A stretch of DNA of 64,000 nucleotides from assembly GCF_001887355.1 (NCBI RefSeq), contig NZ_MPIN01000007.1, forward strand, positions 146,888-210,887, read 5' to 3'. How positions within the stretch are numbered: the stretch's first letter is position 1; every line of letters starts with the position of its first letter. Below, in pieces: positions 23,934 to 32,574 of this stretch. The position numbers and the translations under genes are program-made. A model generated the notes under the pieces. The model saw nothing but the letters and a program-made list of their open reading frames with translations. It was not told the DNA's origin and did not search any database. The stretch is from Cystobacter ferrugineus. GTDB taxonomy: Bacteria; Myxococcota; Myxococcia; Myxococcales; Myxococcaceae.

Positions 23934-26900
23934 GGATCATCTCGCGGATCTTGTTGGCCAGCACGTCCAGGGCGAAGGGCTTGGTGAGCATGTCCATGCC
24001 GGGAGCGAGGAACTCGCCGCGCACCGCCGCCTTCGCGGCATAGCCAGTGATGAACAGCACCTTGAGCTTCGGCCGATGCTCGCGTGCCAGCTCCGCCATC
24101 CTCCGGCCGTCCATCCCCGGCAGCCCGATGTCCGACACCAGCAGATCAATGCGCTGGGAGGACTGGATGATGGGCAGTCCCTCCTCGGCGTGGGGGGCCT
24201 CCAGCGCCCGGTAGCCCAGGTCCCCGAGCACCTCGACGACGAGCATCCGCACCGCCGGGTCATTCTCGACGACGAGCACCGTCTCCCCCGCTCCCCGCAC
24301 GGCCTCGCCCCCGGTCTCCTCGGCGCCCTCGGCGTCACCCTGGTGGCGCGGCAGATAGAGCTTGAAGGTGCTTCCCCGGCCCAGCTCACTCTCCAGGTCC
24401 AGGTGCCCCGCGGACTGCTTGATGAAGCCGTAGATCATCGACAGGCCCAGCCCCGTGCCCTGGCCCATGGGCTTGGTGGTGAAGAAGGGCTCGAAGATGC
24501 GGGCGCGCAGCTCGGGAGGTACCCCCGTGCCCGTGTCCGTCACCGACAGGACGGCGTAGTCGCCCGGCACGAGCCCCTCCTCCCGCCGCGCGAAGCGCTC
24601 GTCCAGGTGCGTGTTGGACGTCTCGATCGTCAGGGTGCCACCCTCGGGCATGGCGTCGCGCGCGTTGATGCACAGGTTGAGCAGCGCGTTCTCCAATTGG
24701 TGGGGGTCGGTGTACACGCGCCACGGTCTGGCGCCGGGGCGCACCCGGAGGGTGATGTGCTCGCCGAGCGTGCGCAGCAGCAGATCCTCCATTCCGCTCA
24801 CCAGCGCGTTCATGTCCACGGACTTGAGGTCGAGCGCCTGGCGGCGCGAGAAGGCCAGCAGCCGGTGGGTGAGCGCCGAGGCCCGCTGCGTCGAGGTGAT
24901 GGCGGCGGAGACGTAGCGGTCCACCCGATCGTACTCCCCGCGGGACACGCGCAGCTTGAGCAGATCCAGTGCGCCGCTGATCCCCGTGAGCAGGTTGTTG
25001 AAGTCGTGCGCGATGCCGCCGGTGAGCTTGCCCACCGCTTCCAGCTTCTGGCTCTGACGCAGCTCCTCCTGGGCCTGCTCGAGCTTCGCCTGCCGCGCCT
25101 TGTCCTCGGTCACGTCGCGCGCCACGCAGTAGATCCGCCCCTGGTCGGGCACCGCCTTCCACGAGAACCAATGCCAGGCGCCGTGGACATCCCGGAAGCG
25201 GTTCTCGTAGCGAGCGGTGGCCACGCCCGAGGCCAGCCGGGCGATCTCCTCCCGTGTCCTGGGCAGCTCCTCCGGGTGCCCCATCCACTCGGAGGTGCGG
25301 CCCACCAGCTCCTCCTCCCGCCAGCCCAGGGTGCGCCGCCACGAGGGATTCACGCTGAGCCAGACGCCCTGGAGGTCGGTGATGAGCAGGTGATCCTGGC
25401 TCACGTTCCAGATGCGGTCGAGCTCGCGCGTGCGCTGCTCGACCCGGGCCGAGAGGCTCTCGTTGGCGCGGCGCAGGTACTCGTTCGTCTCGCGGCGCAG
25501 GTGCGCCAGACGCAGCGCGCCCTCCACGCGCGCGAGCAGCTCCCGGGCGCTGAAGGGCTTGACCAGGTAGTCATCCGCTCCGGCCTCGAGGCCCTCCACC
25601 GCGGACTCCTCGCCGGCCCGGGCGCTCAGCAGGATGATGGGCAGGTCCGCGGTGGACGGATCGCCGCGCAGCGCCTTGATCAGCCCGAAGCCATCCAGCC
25701 GGGGCATCATCACGTCCGACAGGAGGAGCGCCGGGGGTTGGGCGCGCACGGCGGCCAGGGCCTCCACGCCGTCCGCGGTGGCCTGCACCGAGTAGCCCGC
25801 GTCGGTGAGCAGGCGCCGCACGTAGGCGCGCATGTCCGCGTTGTCGTCCGCCAGCACCAGCCGCTCCCGGGACGTGTCCCATCCCACCGGCGCGGCTCTG
25901 GCCAGCGCTCCCTCGGGGAGGGCGGGCGTGGGGGCGTCGGGCAACAGGCCGAGCGCCTCCTGGACGTAGGCCGCGGCGTGCTTGGACGGAGGCGGGCGGG
26001 ACACGGCGGCCAAGTGGGGGGCAGGGGTGGCCCGCGAACCCTCGAAAGGCACCTGGACGGTGAAGGTGGAGCCCCGGCCCTCCTCGCTCTCCACGCGCAC
26101 CGCGCCGTGATGCAGCCGTACCAGCTCCTGCACCAGCGCCAGACCAATGCCCGTGCCCTCATGGCTGCGCCCCCGCTGTCCTTCGATCCGGTGGAAGCGC
26201 TCGAAGACGCGCGGCAGCTCCCGGGCGGGGATTCCCACGCCGGTGTCGCTCACGGACAGCTCGGCCCCCGCGTCCACCGCGCGCAGGCGCACCGCCACCT
26301 GTCCCTGGAACGTGTACTTGAAGGCGTTGGAGAGCAGGTTGAGGACAACCTTCTCCCACATGTCCCGGTCCACCCAGACGGGCTCGGGCAGCGGCGGACA
26401 GTCCACGACGAGGGTGAGCCCCGCGCGCTCCATGGCCGAGCGGAAGATGCTCGCCAGCTCGGCGGTGTGGGCCGCCAGGTCCACCGGCTCGAACACCGCG
26501 CGCACCCGGCCCGCTTCCAGCCGCGAGAAGTCCAGCAGCGTGTTGACCAGCTTGAGCAGACGCAGGCCGTTGCGGTGCACCCGCTCCAGCCCCTCGCGCT
26601 CGATCCGCAGGGGGCCCGCCCCGGGCGGTGCCGTGGCGAGCATGTCCTCCAGGGGCCCGAGCATGAGGGTGAGCGGGGTGCGGAACTCGTGGCTGGCGTT
26701 GGAGAAGAAGGCCGTCTTGGCGCGATCGATCTCCGCGAGCTGCTCGGCCCGCTGGCGCTCCAGCTCGTAGGCCTGGGCATTGGCGATGGCCGTGGTGATG
26801 TGGCCCGCCACGCGCTCGAACAGCGTCCGGTACGCGGCGTCCAGCCGCCGCCGGGGGCTGATGCCCGTCACGAGGAAGCCATGGGGCACCCCCGGCCGGG

Positions 26901-27762
26901 CGCTCTGGATGGGGGTGACGAGCACCTCCTCGATGGGCTCGGGCCAGGGCGTGCCCGGCAGCCGCCGGGCGAGGCGCGCGGACAGGTCCCCGACGCTCAC
27001 CGCCGCGCCACTGGCCAGCACCTCGGCCAGCGGCCAGGGCGTGGTGTCCTCCGGGGGCGCCGAGAGATCGATCTCGGCCAGGCACAGGTCCGGGTGGGCC
27101 TCGAGGTTCGCCTGACCCACCAGGCGCGCCCGGCGCGAGCGCTCGTCATGGAGATAGACCAGACAGAAGGGCGCCTCGACGGGAGTGCGTGCGAGCGTGT
27201 CGATGGCGGACGTGCAGGCCTCCTCCGCCGTGCGGGCCTGGGCCGTGCGCTCGGACACCTCGCGCAGCAGCCGCTCGCGCCGCTCGGCGAGCACGCGGTA
27301 GGTGGTCTCGGTGACGGCGGTGAAGATGCCCTCGACCCGGCCGCCCTCGCCGCGCACCGGGCTGTAGGAATAGTAGAAGTAGCACTCCTCCGTGTAGCCG
27401 AAGCGGTGGAGCGGCAGGAGCTGGTCGTCGGACCACGTCGCCTCGCCCGTGTTCATGACGTGGTCGAACATGGGGCCGATGATGTCCCAGATCTCCGCCC
27501 ACACTTCCGCGCCCGGACGCCCGAGCGCCCACGGATGCTTCTGGCCGGGCACTGGACTCCAGGCGTCGTTGTAGAGGAGTGCGCGCGTGGGGCCCCAGTA
27601 CAGGACGATGGGAAAGCGCGACCCCAGGCAGATGCCCACCGCCGAGCGCAGCGCGGGGGACCAGGTCTCGACTGGTCCGAAGGGAGTCTTCGACCAGTCC
27701 TTGGCGCGCATGAGCGCGCCCATCTCCCCGCCACCCGCGAGAAAATCGAGGCTGTTGGACAT
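23920..27762 (-). CDS. Hybrid sensor histidine kinase with two kinase cores and two receivers
   Basis: A 1280-residue cytoplasmic sensor with no membrane segment. Order: PAS-like domain (30-160), GAF domain (185-345), HisKA with phospho-acceptor His358 (SNASHEFRTPL), HATPase (LLNLLSNAFKYT, SDTGVGIP, GTGIGLALVQ), receiver 1 with Asp683 (LLSDVMMPRLDG), PAS (about 790-900), second HisKA with His919 (GGIAHDFNNLL), HATPase (VTDTGTGVPP, GTGLGLSMIYGF) and receiver 2 with Asp1211 (VSDIGLPGMDG). Conserved residues of both cores and both receivers are present, so each can in principle work. The ATG at 27762 has no strong ribosome-binding site; ATGs at 27777 and 27798 are alternatives. It is an orphan, with no regulator gene next to it. 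Confidence 0.93.
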   Translation of the reverse strand: MSNSLDFLAGGGEMGALMRAKDWSKTPFGPVETWSPALRSAVGICLGSRFPIVLYWGPTRALLYNDAWSPVPGQKHPWALGRPGAEVWAEIWDIIGPMFDHVMNTGEATWSDDQLLPLHRFGYTEECYFYYSYSPVRGEGGRVEGIFTAVTETTYRVLAERRERLLREVSERTAQARTAEEACTSAIDTLARTPVEAPFCLVYLHDERSRRARLVGQANLEAHPDLCLAEIDLSAPPEDTTPWPLAEVLASGAAVSVGDLSARLARRLPGTPWPEPIEEVLVTPIQSARPGVPHGFLVTGISPRRRLDAAYRTLFERVAGHITTAIANAQAYELERQRAEQLAEIDRAKTAFFSNASHEFRTPLTLMLGPLEDMLATAPPGAGPLRIEREGLERVHRNGLRLLKLVNTLLDFSRLEAGRVRAVFEPVDLAAHTAELASIFRSAMERAGLTLVVDCPPLPEPVWVDRDMWEKVVLNLLSNAFKYTFQGQVAVRLRAVDAGAELSVSDTGVGIPARELPRVFERFHRIEGQRGRSHEGTGIGLALVQELVRLHHGAVRVESEEGRGSTFTVQVPFEGSRATPAPHLAAVSRPPPSKHAAAYVQEALGLLPDAPTPALPEGALARAAPVGWDTSRERLVLADDNADMRAYVRRLLTDAGYSVQATADGVEALAAVRAQPPALLLSDVMMPRLDGFGLIKALRGDPSTADLPIILLSARAGEESAVEGLEAGADDYLVKPFSARELLARVEGALRLAHLRRETNEYLRRANESLSARVEQRTRELDRIWNVSQDHLLITDLQGVWLSVNPSWRRTLGWREEELVGRTSEWMGHPEELPRTREEIARLASGVATARYENRFRDVHGAWHWFSWKAVPDQGRIYCVARDVTEDKARQAKLEQAQEELRQSQKLEAVGKLTGGIAHDFNNLLTGISGALDLLKLRVSRGEYDRVDRYVSAAITSTQRASALTHRLLAFSRRQALDLKSVDMNALVSGMEDLLLRTLGEHITLRVRPGARPWRVYTDPHQLENALLNLCINARDAMPEGGTLTIETSNTHLDERFARREEGLVPGDYAVLSVTDTGTGVPPELRARIFEPFFTTKPMGQGTGLGLSMIYGFIKQSAGHLDLESELGRGSTFKLYLPRHQGDAEGAEETGGEAVRGAGETVLVVENDPAVRMLVVEVLGDLGYRALEAPHAEEGLPIIQSSQRIDLLVSDIGLPGMDGRRMAELAREHRPKLKVLFITGYAAKAAVRGEFLAPGMDMLTKPFALDVLANKIREMILTPE

Positions 27763-27952
27763 GGACGCTACATGCATCCACTCCCAGCGGGCGTACAAGC
27801 GTCGTGGCCGTGGCTGGAGCGGAAATCGCCCGTGGATCGGCCGGGCGGCCTCCCTCGCTTCGTTCCCGCCCGGGTTTCTCTCCTCGACCTGACAGGAGGG
27901 ATCTTCCGGGTCCCACGGGACGTGGGGGGTTGTGGGGCATGATCGGCCTCGT

Positions 27953-27958
27953 TAACCT
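27953..27958 (+). promoter_or_regulatory. TAACCT -10-like element before HNH gene
   Basis: TAACCT lies 11 nt before the ATG at 27970 with no ribosome-binding site between (ggccgcgcccc). Same arrangement as the other TANNNT sites close to starts in this window. Confidence 0.35.
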
Positions 27959-27969
27959 GGCCGCGCCCC

Positions 27970-28923
27970 ATGGCGCGGACGACCCTGGACCCAGACTGGC
28001 CGATTCGCGCCGCGGCGCTGCGGGCCGTGGAGTTGATGGTGGCGCGCCATGGGCCCACCTTGCCCTGGTCCATCATCGAGCAGGGGTTCGAACTGGACGG
28101 GCGGCGCATCTACCTGGCGTCCAAGGCGTGCGGCATCTTTCGCCCGAAGGAAATGGAGGGCGGGGCGCTGTCCATCCGCACCTCCATGCCGCGAGGACGC
28201 CGGAGCGCGCGCTATGAGGACGGGGCGCCGCTGAAGGACGGGGCCTTCGCGTACAAGTTGCAGGACCGGGATCCGGACAATCACTTCAACCGGCTGCTCC
28301 AGCACGCCGAGCAACTGTCCGCGCCGCTCATCTACTTCCTGGCGGTCGCGCCCGGCGTCTATCAGCCCCTCTGGCCCATCTTCGTGAAGCACATTGATCG
28401 GGCACGGATGGAGTGCTCGCTCTCGGCGGACGATGAGCTGCTGGCGATGCGTGAGCGCGACGTGCCCATGGTGGCGGACGCGAGGGCCATCGACATCCGC
28501 CGCGAGTACGTCACGGTGCAGGCGAAGCGCCGGCTGCACCAGTCGCGCTTCCGGCTGGAGGTGCTGAGGGCCTACGAGACGCGGTGCGCGGTGTGCCGGC
28601 TGCCCCGGGCGGAGCTGCTGGAGGCGGCGCACATCGTCCCGGACCGGGAGGAGACGGGCGAGCCCGTGGTGCCCAACGGGCTGGCGTTGTGCCGGTTGCA
28701 CCACGGGGTGTTCGACACGGACTTGATGGGAATCCGGCCGGATGGAGTCATCGAGCTGTCCCAATCCCTGCTCGACACGCGGGACGGTCCGACGCTGGAG
28801 CACGCGGTGAAGTCCTTCCATGGCCAGCGCCTCCACCTGCCGAGGCACCTCGTGGACCAACCGGAACGGCGGCGTCTGGAAGAGCGGTACGCGCGCTTCC
28901 TCGAGTTCCGCAAGACGGGTTGA
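27970..28923 (+). CDS. HNH endonuclease-domain protein
   Basis: A 317-residue protein. The C-terminal HNH fold spans about residues 200-255: RCAVCRLPRAELLEAAHI gives the first Cys pair and the HNH His, VPNGLALCRLHHGVFDTDL gives the Asn, another Cys and final His. Such domains cut DNA with a single divalent metal. The N-terminal 190 residues form a domain with YLASKACGIFRPKEM and LIYFLAVAPGVYQPLWP, of the sort found in putative restriction endonucleases, where it may recognise DNA. No methyltransferase partner is adjacent. It is upstream of the PAAR/RHS island but has normal high GC. Confidence 0.85.
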   Translation: MARTTLDPDWPIRAAALRAVELMVARHGPTLPWSIIEQGFELDGRRIYLASKACGIFRPKEMEGGALSIRTSMPRGRRSARYEDGAPLKDGAFAYKLQDRDPDNHFNRLLQHAEQLSAPLIYFLAVAPGVYQPLWPIFVKHIDRARMECSLSADDELLAMRERDVPMVADARAIDIRREYVTVQAKRRLHQSRFRLEVLRAYETRCAVCRLPRAELLEAAHIVPDREETGEPVVPNGLALCRLHHGVFDTDLMGIRPDGVIELSQSLLDTRDGPTLEHAVKSFHGQRLHLPRHLVDQPERRRLEERYARFLEFRKTG

Positions 28924-29243
28924 GAGGCGCCCGGGCCGGGGCCTGGCACTGAGCGGGATTGGTGTCGGCGAAGGTCGTGCCCGCGCCACTCTCGGGCCGT
29001 TGTAGGTGACATTCGTGACCTCGTTGACGGAGCCCTTGTACTCTTTAGGGATCGGGCGGAGTTCCGGTCGCGCTCGGGCCGTGGCCGGAACAACCGGTAA
29101 GGCAACGCGGTGAGGAAAACGCATGTACGAGTGGATGATGCGTGGGGTGTTCAGGAGTTGACGTTTGACTTGTTGTTTCCGCGAGGTGCGAGGCACCGAG
29201 GCTAGGCTACTGGCGCCGAAAATACCTTTCGGGTGGGGGGCCC
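28924..29243. other. 320-bp intergenic region before the PAAR/RHS island
   Basis: No convincing gene. GC falls from left to right, marking the left flank of the island. The right end holds overlapping TTGAC sequences (29158-29172) and a TAGGCT about 30-35 bases upstream of the PAAR start, possible promoter parts. The minus strand opposite 28985-29100 reads as IPKEYKGSVNEVTNVTYNGP, a protein-like stretch with no start or family assigned; it may be a decayed gene remnant. Confidence 0.4.
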
Positions 29244-29603
29244 ATGCCTGCGGCGTCTCGAATCACTGACATGCACACATGTCCCAAAGTGGAGCCAGGG
29301 CCGGTTCCGCACGTTGGTGGGCCGGTGGTCGTCGGCGAGCCAACCGTGATCATTGGTGGGCAACCAGCGGCACGGGTAGGCGACATGCTCGTTTGTGTCG
29401 GGCCACCTGATTCGATCTCTCAGGGTGAGCCAACGGTAATCATTGGAGGCAAACCGGCGGCACGCTTGGGAGATCCGACGTCGCATGGCGGAGTCATCGT
29501 TTCGGGTTGTCCAACGGTGATTATTGGCACGACCACTCAGTCTGGATGCATGACGGCGGCGGCGGCTCAAGGCATTCCCTATGTTACGAAAGCTGGGACA
29601 TGA
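29244..29603 (+). CDS. PAAR-repeat protein (type VI secretion spike tip)
   Basis: A 119-residue protein made of PAAR-type repeats: GEPTVIIGGQPAARVGD and GEPTVIIGGKPAARLGD, each preceded by short beta-strands, then GCPTVIIG. PAAR proteins form a sharp zinc-capped cone on the VgrG trimer of type VI secretion and tether effectors. His and Cys residues (DMHTCPKVE, TSHGG, SGCM) could bind the metal. GC is lower than in neighbouring core genes. Its stop overlaps an ATGA start of a 37-residue frame, and the RHS core begins 134 bases downstream. No VgrG or secretion-core gene is in the window, so this is an orphan cargo module. Confidence 0.9.
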   Translation: MPAASRITDMHTCPKVEPGPVPHVGGPVVVGEPTVIIGGQPAARVGDMLVCVGPPDSISQGEPTVIIGGKPAARLGDPTSHGGVIVSGCPTVIIGTTTQSGCMTAAAAQGIPYVTKAGT

Positions 29604-29713
29604 ACACTGCGCCAATGACTGGTGCGGCTGTTCCGATGGAGAGTCCATGTTCCGGGCGGCAGGCGCGCGAAACGCGCTCCGGGGAACGGCTTCTCGGGGC
29701 ATCAACGCGGTGA
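29600..29713 (+). CDS. Short 37-codon frame coupled to the PAAR gene
   Basis: ATGA overlap with the PAAR stop begins a 37-residue frame (MNTAPMTGAAVPMESPCSGR at the start). No domain, no signal peptide, Arg-rich second half. It could be a remnant of a longer effector or chaperone gene, or a simple translational bridge to the RHS start 24 bases after its stop. Reality as a protein is uncertain. Confidence 0.3.
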   Translation: MNTAPMTGAAVPMESPCSGRQARETRSGERLLGASTR

Positions 29714-29737
29714 GTTGTTTGTCTCGAGGGGGGCGAG

Positions 29738-31735
29738 ATGTTCAAGATCAGCCGGGAACAGATGGAGGTGTTCCGCCATGGCATGCGGGCGCGGATTCCT
29801 GAGCGTGTTCTCGAGAGTCTGCGTGAGCAGGGTTTTGAGGCCAGACGCGAGGCGGAGAGTGGTGACGTTGTTTGTACCGATGAGCGAGGCACCCAGACGC
29901 GGATGGCCTTTTCCGTTGATGGCCTTCCGGAGCGCCTGACGCTACCCTCGGGAAATGCCGTGGGCTTCGAGCATGACGCCCAGGGGCGGTTGTCCGCCAT
30001 CATTCATCCAGGGGCCGAGCGGGTAGAAATGGAGCGGGATGATCGAGGCAACGTCACCACGCTTCGGCGTCCCAGCCTGGTTTCATACCATCTCCAATAT
30101 GATGCACAGGATAGACTGATCCTGGCGCAATACCCTGATGGGAGTCAGACGCGCCTCTCCTATCATCCGGCGGGCCCCGTTGAGCGCGTGGTGGACCGCA
30201 CAGGCGCGCTCACTCGTCACGAGCGCGATGACTCTGGCCGGTTGCGTGCATCCATTGATCCGCTCGGTCGCCAGACGCTGTTCGAGACCGATGTGGAGGG
30301 GCGCTTGGAGGCCGTCGTTTTTCCCGACGGCTCGAGGCAGGAGTATGGTTTTGATCCGGAGCATCATCTCGCGACACTGGTTCTCCGAGATGGCCGCCCG
30401 GTGGTTCATGAGCTCGACGAGGAGAATCAAGCCGTCCGAGCCATCTCCTGGGCTGATGGGACACGCTCGGAGTTCGAGTTCGACGGCGGCAACCTGAAGG
30501 TTGCTCGCAACGACTGGGGCGCCATCGGGAACTCCTTCGACTCGCGGGGCAATCCTCTCTCCGAAGAGACACCCCAAGGACGCGTTCAGTACGTGTATGA
30601 CGAAGCGGGTCGGCTCGTCCGGTTGACGACCTCGCACGGGGAGTCGCTCGAGTACGAGTACGACGGCGATGGACGGTTGTGCCGGGTGCGCGCCTGGGAG
30701 AACGATGAATGTCGGATGTCCTATGGGCCCGGAGGCACGTTAAAGGAATTGAATTACGGCAACGGCCTGGTCGAGACGCGAACCTACGCACGCGTTGGCA
30801 GACTGGAACAGGCGCTCGTCACTGACCTGCTGGGCCGCAGGTTGGGGGCGCAGCGCTACACGTATGATGCTTGCGAGCGTCTCGTGTCCGCTTCGGACTC
30901 CTGGGGCAATCAGTCCAGGGATTCCTTCGCGCGAGGCTTCCTCTATGACGTGGAAGGCCGCCTGCGAGCGGAGTTCGACTCCTTGGTGGGGCAGACGCTC
31001 CACGAGTATGCGTATGACGCCAAGGGCAACCTTGTCGACGATGGTGGTATCCCCATCCGTGTGGGATCCATGGATGAGCCATGTGCCTGGGGCTCGGAGC
31101 CCATTGTCTACGATGGCAATGGCAACATGGTGCGATTGCCGGGACCAGCGGGTGAGCTGCGGTGCTCCTTTGGCGGCGAGGGGATGCTGCGTGAGGTGCA
31201 GGTTGGCGGGCGGACGTGGTCCTTCGTGTACGATGCTTTCGGCCGCCGGGTGCTCAAGACGGACGGATGGACGACCTGGCGTTATGGCTGGGCTGGCCAC
31301 CAACTGTTGTGGGAGGAGGTGGACTCTCGGCCCGGTGCCGCGCCCCTACGGCGGGACTACCTCATCCTTCCAGGCGGTACGACACCGCTCGCCTTCCGGG
31401 AGAATGGGCGAACCTATTGGCTCCAGACAGACGCACGCGGGGCCGTCATCCGCGCCTTCGATGACTTGGGACGTGTGGCTTGGCGGGCGCGCTACGACTC
31501 CTTCGGAACCGCGCACGTAGAGGTCGCGGAGGTCCGGCAGCCCTGGCGTCTGGAAGGCCAGTACGCGGATGCGGAGACTGGGCTCCACTACAACTTCGCG
31601 CGCTATTACTGCCCCTGGTTGAAGTCCTATCTGTCGTTGGATCCGAATTGGTGGCATGTCGCCGCCACCCACTACAGCTATGCGCGCAATGATCCGTGGA
31701 ACAGGACGGATCCCCCGGCGCGATCGCCCCCCTGA
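29738..31735 (+). CDS. RHS/YD-repeat core protein, frame-terminated at the toxin junction
   Basis: A 665-residue RHS core with many YD repeats (FEHDAQGRLSAI, YVYDEAGRLVRLTTSHG, YEYDGDGRLCRV, YDAFGRRVLKTDG). RHS cores fold into a beta-cage that encloses a C-terminal toxin. The core end motif GQYADAETGLHYNFARYYCP and NDPWNRTDP are reached intact, but the frame then stops after PPARSPP at 31735. In the -1 frame the sequence continues as GAIAPLIIVGAIALG, the usual post-core linker. The N-terminus (MFKISREQMEVF) follows GGGGCGAG. It is short for the family. As read here, no toxin is fused; see the frameshift site. Confidence 0.88.
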   Translation: MFKISREQMEVFRHGMRARIPERVLESLREQGFEARREAESGDVVCTDERGTQTRMAFSVDGLPERLTLPSGNAVGFEHDAQGRLSAIIHPGAERVEMERDDRGNVTTLRRPSLVSYHLQYDAQDRLILAQYPDGSQTRLSYHPAGPVERVVDRTGALTRHERDDSGRLRASIDPLGRQTLFETDVEGRLEAVVFPDGSRQEYGFDPEHHLATLVLRDGRPVVHELDEENQAVRAISWADGTRSEFEFDGGNLKVARNDWGAIGNSFDSRGNPLSEETPQGRVQYVYDEAGRLVRLTTSHGESLEYEYDGDGRLCRVRAWENDECRMSYGPGGTLKELNYGNGLVETRTYARVGRLEQALVTDLLGRRLGAQRYTYDACERLVSASDSWGNQSRDSFARGFLYDVEGRLRAEFDSLVGQTLHEYAYDAKGNLVDDGGIPIRVGSMDEPCAWGSEPIVYDGNGNMVRLPGPAGELRCSFGGEGMLREVQVGGRTWSFVYDAFGRRVLKTDGWTTWRYGWAGHQLLWEEVDSRPGAAPLRRDYLILPGGTTPLAFRENGRTYWLQTDARGAVIRAFDDLGRVAWRARYDSFGTAHVEVAEVRQPWRLEGQYADAETGLHYNFARYYCPWLKSYLSLDPNWWHVAATHYSYARNDPWNRTDPPARSPP

Positions 31736-32574
31736 TCATCGTGGGAGCCATCGCGTTGGGCGCGGTCGTGGGCGCGGCCGTGGAGCACTTCTCCGGCGGA
31801 GATCCTGTCGCGGGAGTCGTCGAAGGCGCGGTGGGGGTCGGCTCGCTGTTTCTTCCTGGGGGCATCTTCTGGGGAGGTGCCGCCGCTGGTTTCCTGGGGA
31901 GCCTGGTCCGCCAGGTCCGGAAGGGAGAGGAGATCTGTTGGGAGTGCGCGCTCAAGGCCGGGGCCATCGGGTTTGGTGTGGACATGGCTCTGCTCGGGCT
32001 CGGGAAGATTCCCGGCGTCCGAAAACTGGCCGCGTGGCTGGGACGCAAGCTCTATCAGTCTCCGTTCGTGGCCTGGGCCACGCGCCGTTTCCTGGGGGCC
32101 AAAACAAAGGGGATGCGCTGGTTCAGAGCCATCGAATGGAAGGGCCAGTTTGGTGAGCGGGCCGCCAAGTGGTATTGCAGTCAGATCCTCGGGGAGAAGA
32201 TCGTGGACACCCAGTTCCGGCGAGGTGCGGTCGAGCGGGGATTTGACTTCATCTCCTACAAGGGAACTGGCTCCAATGCGCGGCTGATCATCAACGAGGT
32301 GAAGCTCTACTCGGGCGAAGTTCCAGCCCAGAAGTTCACCACCTTCGGTTTGGGGAAGGGTCAGCAACAGGTGTACAATGATGCGATGGATGTTGCCAGA
32401 ACGCGCATCGAGGCGCTTCCGATTGATAGGCTGACGAAAGATACGCTGCTCGATCAGCTGGAGCACAACACCGCGACCGTTCGGGTCATTGGGGGGCCCG
32501 GGACGACGGTTGCGCGGTCGACTTTGGATGCGCTCGAGCGGGTAACGGGAATGACGGTGAGGACCCTTCCGTGA
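31696..32574 (+). CDS. RHS C-terminal tip: hydrophobic linker plus PD-(D/E)XK-like nuclease toxin
   Basis: Open frame of 292 codons in the -1 frame relative to the RHS core, overlapping it by 40 bases. True coding starts near 31712; the nominal GTG at 31696 has no ribosome-binding site. It opens with two Gly/Ala/Val-rich hydrophobic segments (PLIIVGAIALGAVVGAAVE, then GSLFLPGGIFWGGAAAGFLG) typical of the linker after RHS cores. The tip from about residue 155 has GFDFISYKG followed by LIINEVKLYSGEVP: an acidic strand then E-x-K, the pattern of restriction-endonuclease-like toxins, and a GQQQVYNDAMDVARTRIE helix. It is likely a DNase, by inference. A GTGA overlap couples it to the downstream gene. 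Confidence 0.75.
   Translation: MEQDGSPGAIAPLIIVGAIALGAVVGAAVEHFSGGDPVAGVVEGAVGVGSLFLPGGIFWGGAAAGFLGSLVRQVRKGEEICWECALKAGAIGFGVDMALLGLGKIPGVRKLAAWLGRKLYQSPFVAWATRRFLGAKTKGMRWFRAIEWKGQFGERAAKWYCSQILGEKIVDTQFRRGAVERGFDFISYKGTGSNARLIINEVKLYSGEVPAQKFTTFGLGKGQQQVYNDAMDVARTRIEALPIDRLTKDTLLDQLEHNTATVRVIGGPGTTVARSTLDALERVTGMTVRTLP
31703..31732 (+). other. Frameshift site between RHS core and toxin tip
   Basis: After the codons for NDPWNRTD the sequence contains a run of five C (31712-31716) and then six C (31727-31732) just before a TGA in the core frame. Moving to the -1 frame restores the expected DPxGAIAPLIIVG continuation. A one-base loss in the first C-run explains it best. An AGGACGG lies upstream at 31703-31709, so recoding by -1 slippage is possible but not shown. 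Confidence 0.7.

Noticed and set aside
24076-27942. 1288-codon open frame on the plus strand opposite the hybrid kinase
   Set aside because: His/Gly/Arg/Gln-rich low-complexity translation without domains; shadow caused by high GC at third positions of the true minus-strand gene.
31696-31698. GTG as an independent start for the RHS toxin tip
   Set aside because: No ribosome-binding site, lies within the conserved end of the core, and would yield a toxin without its cage; a frame change is the simpler reading.
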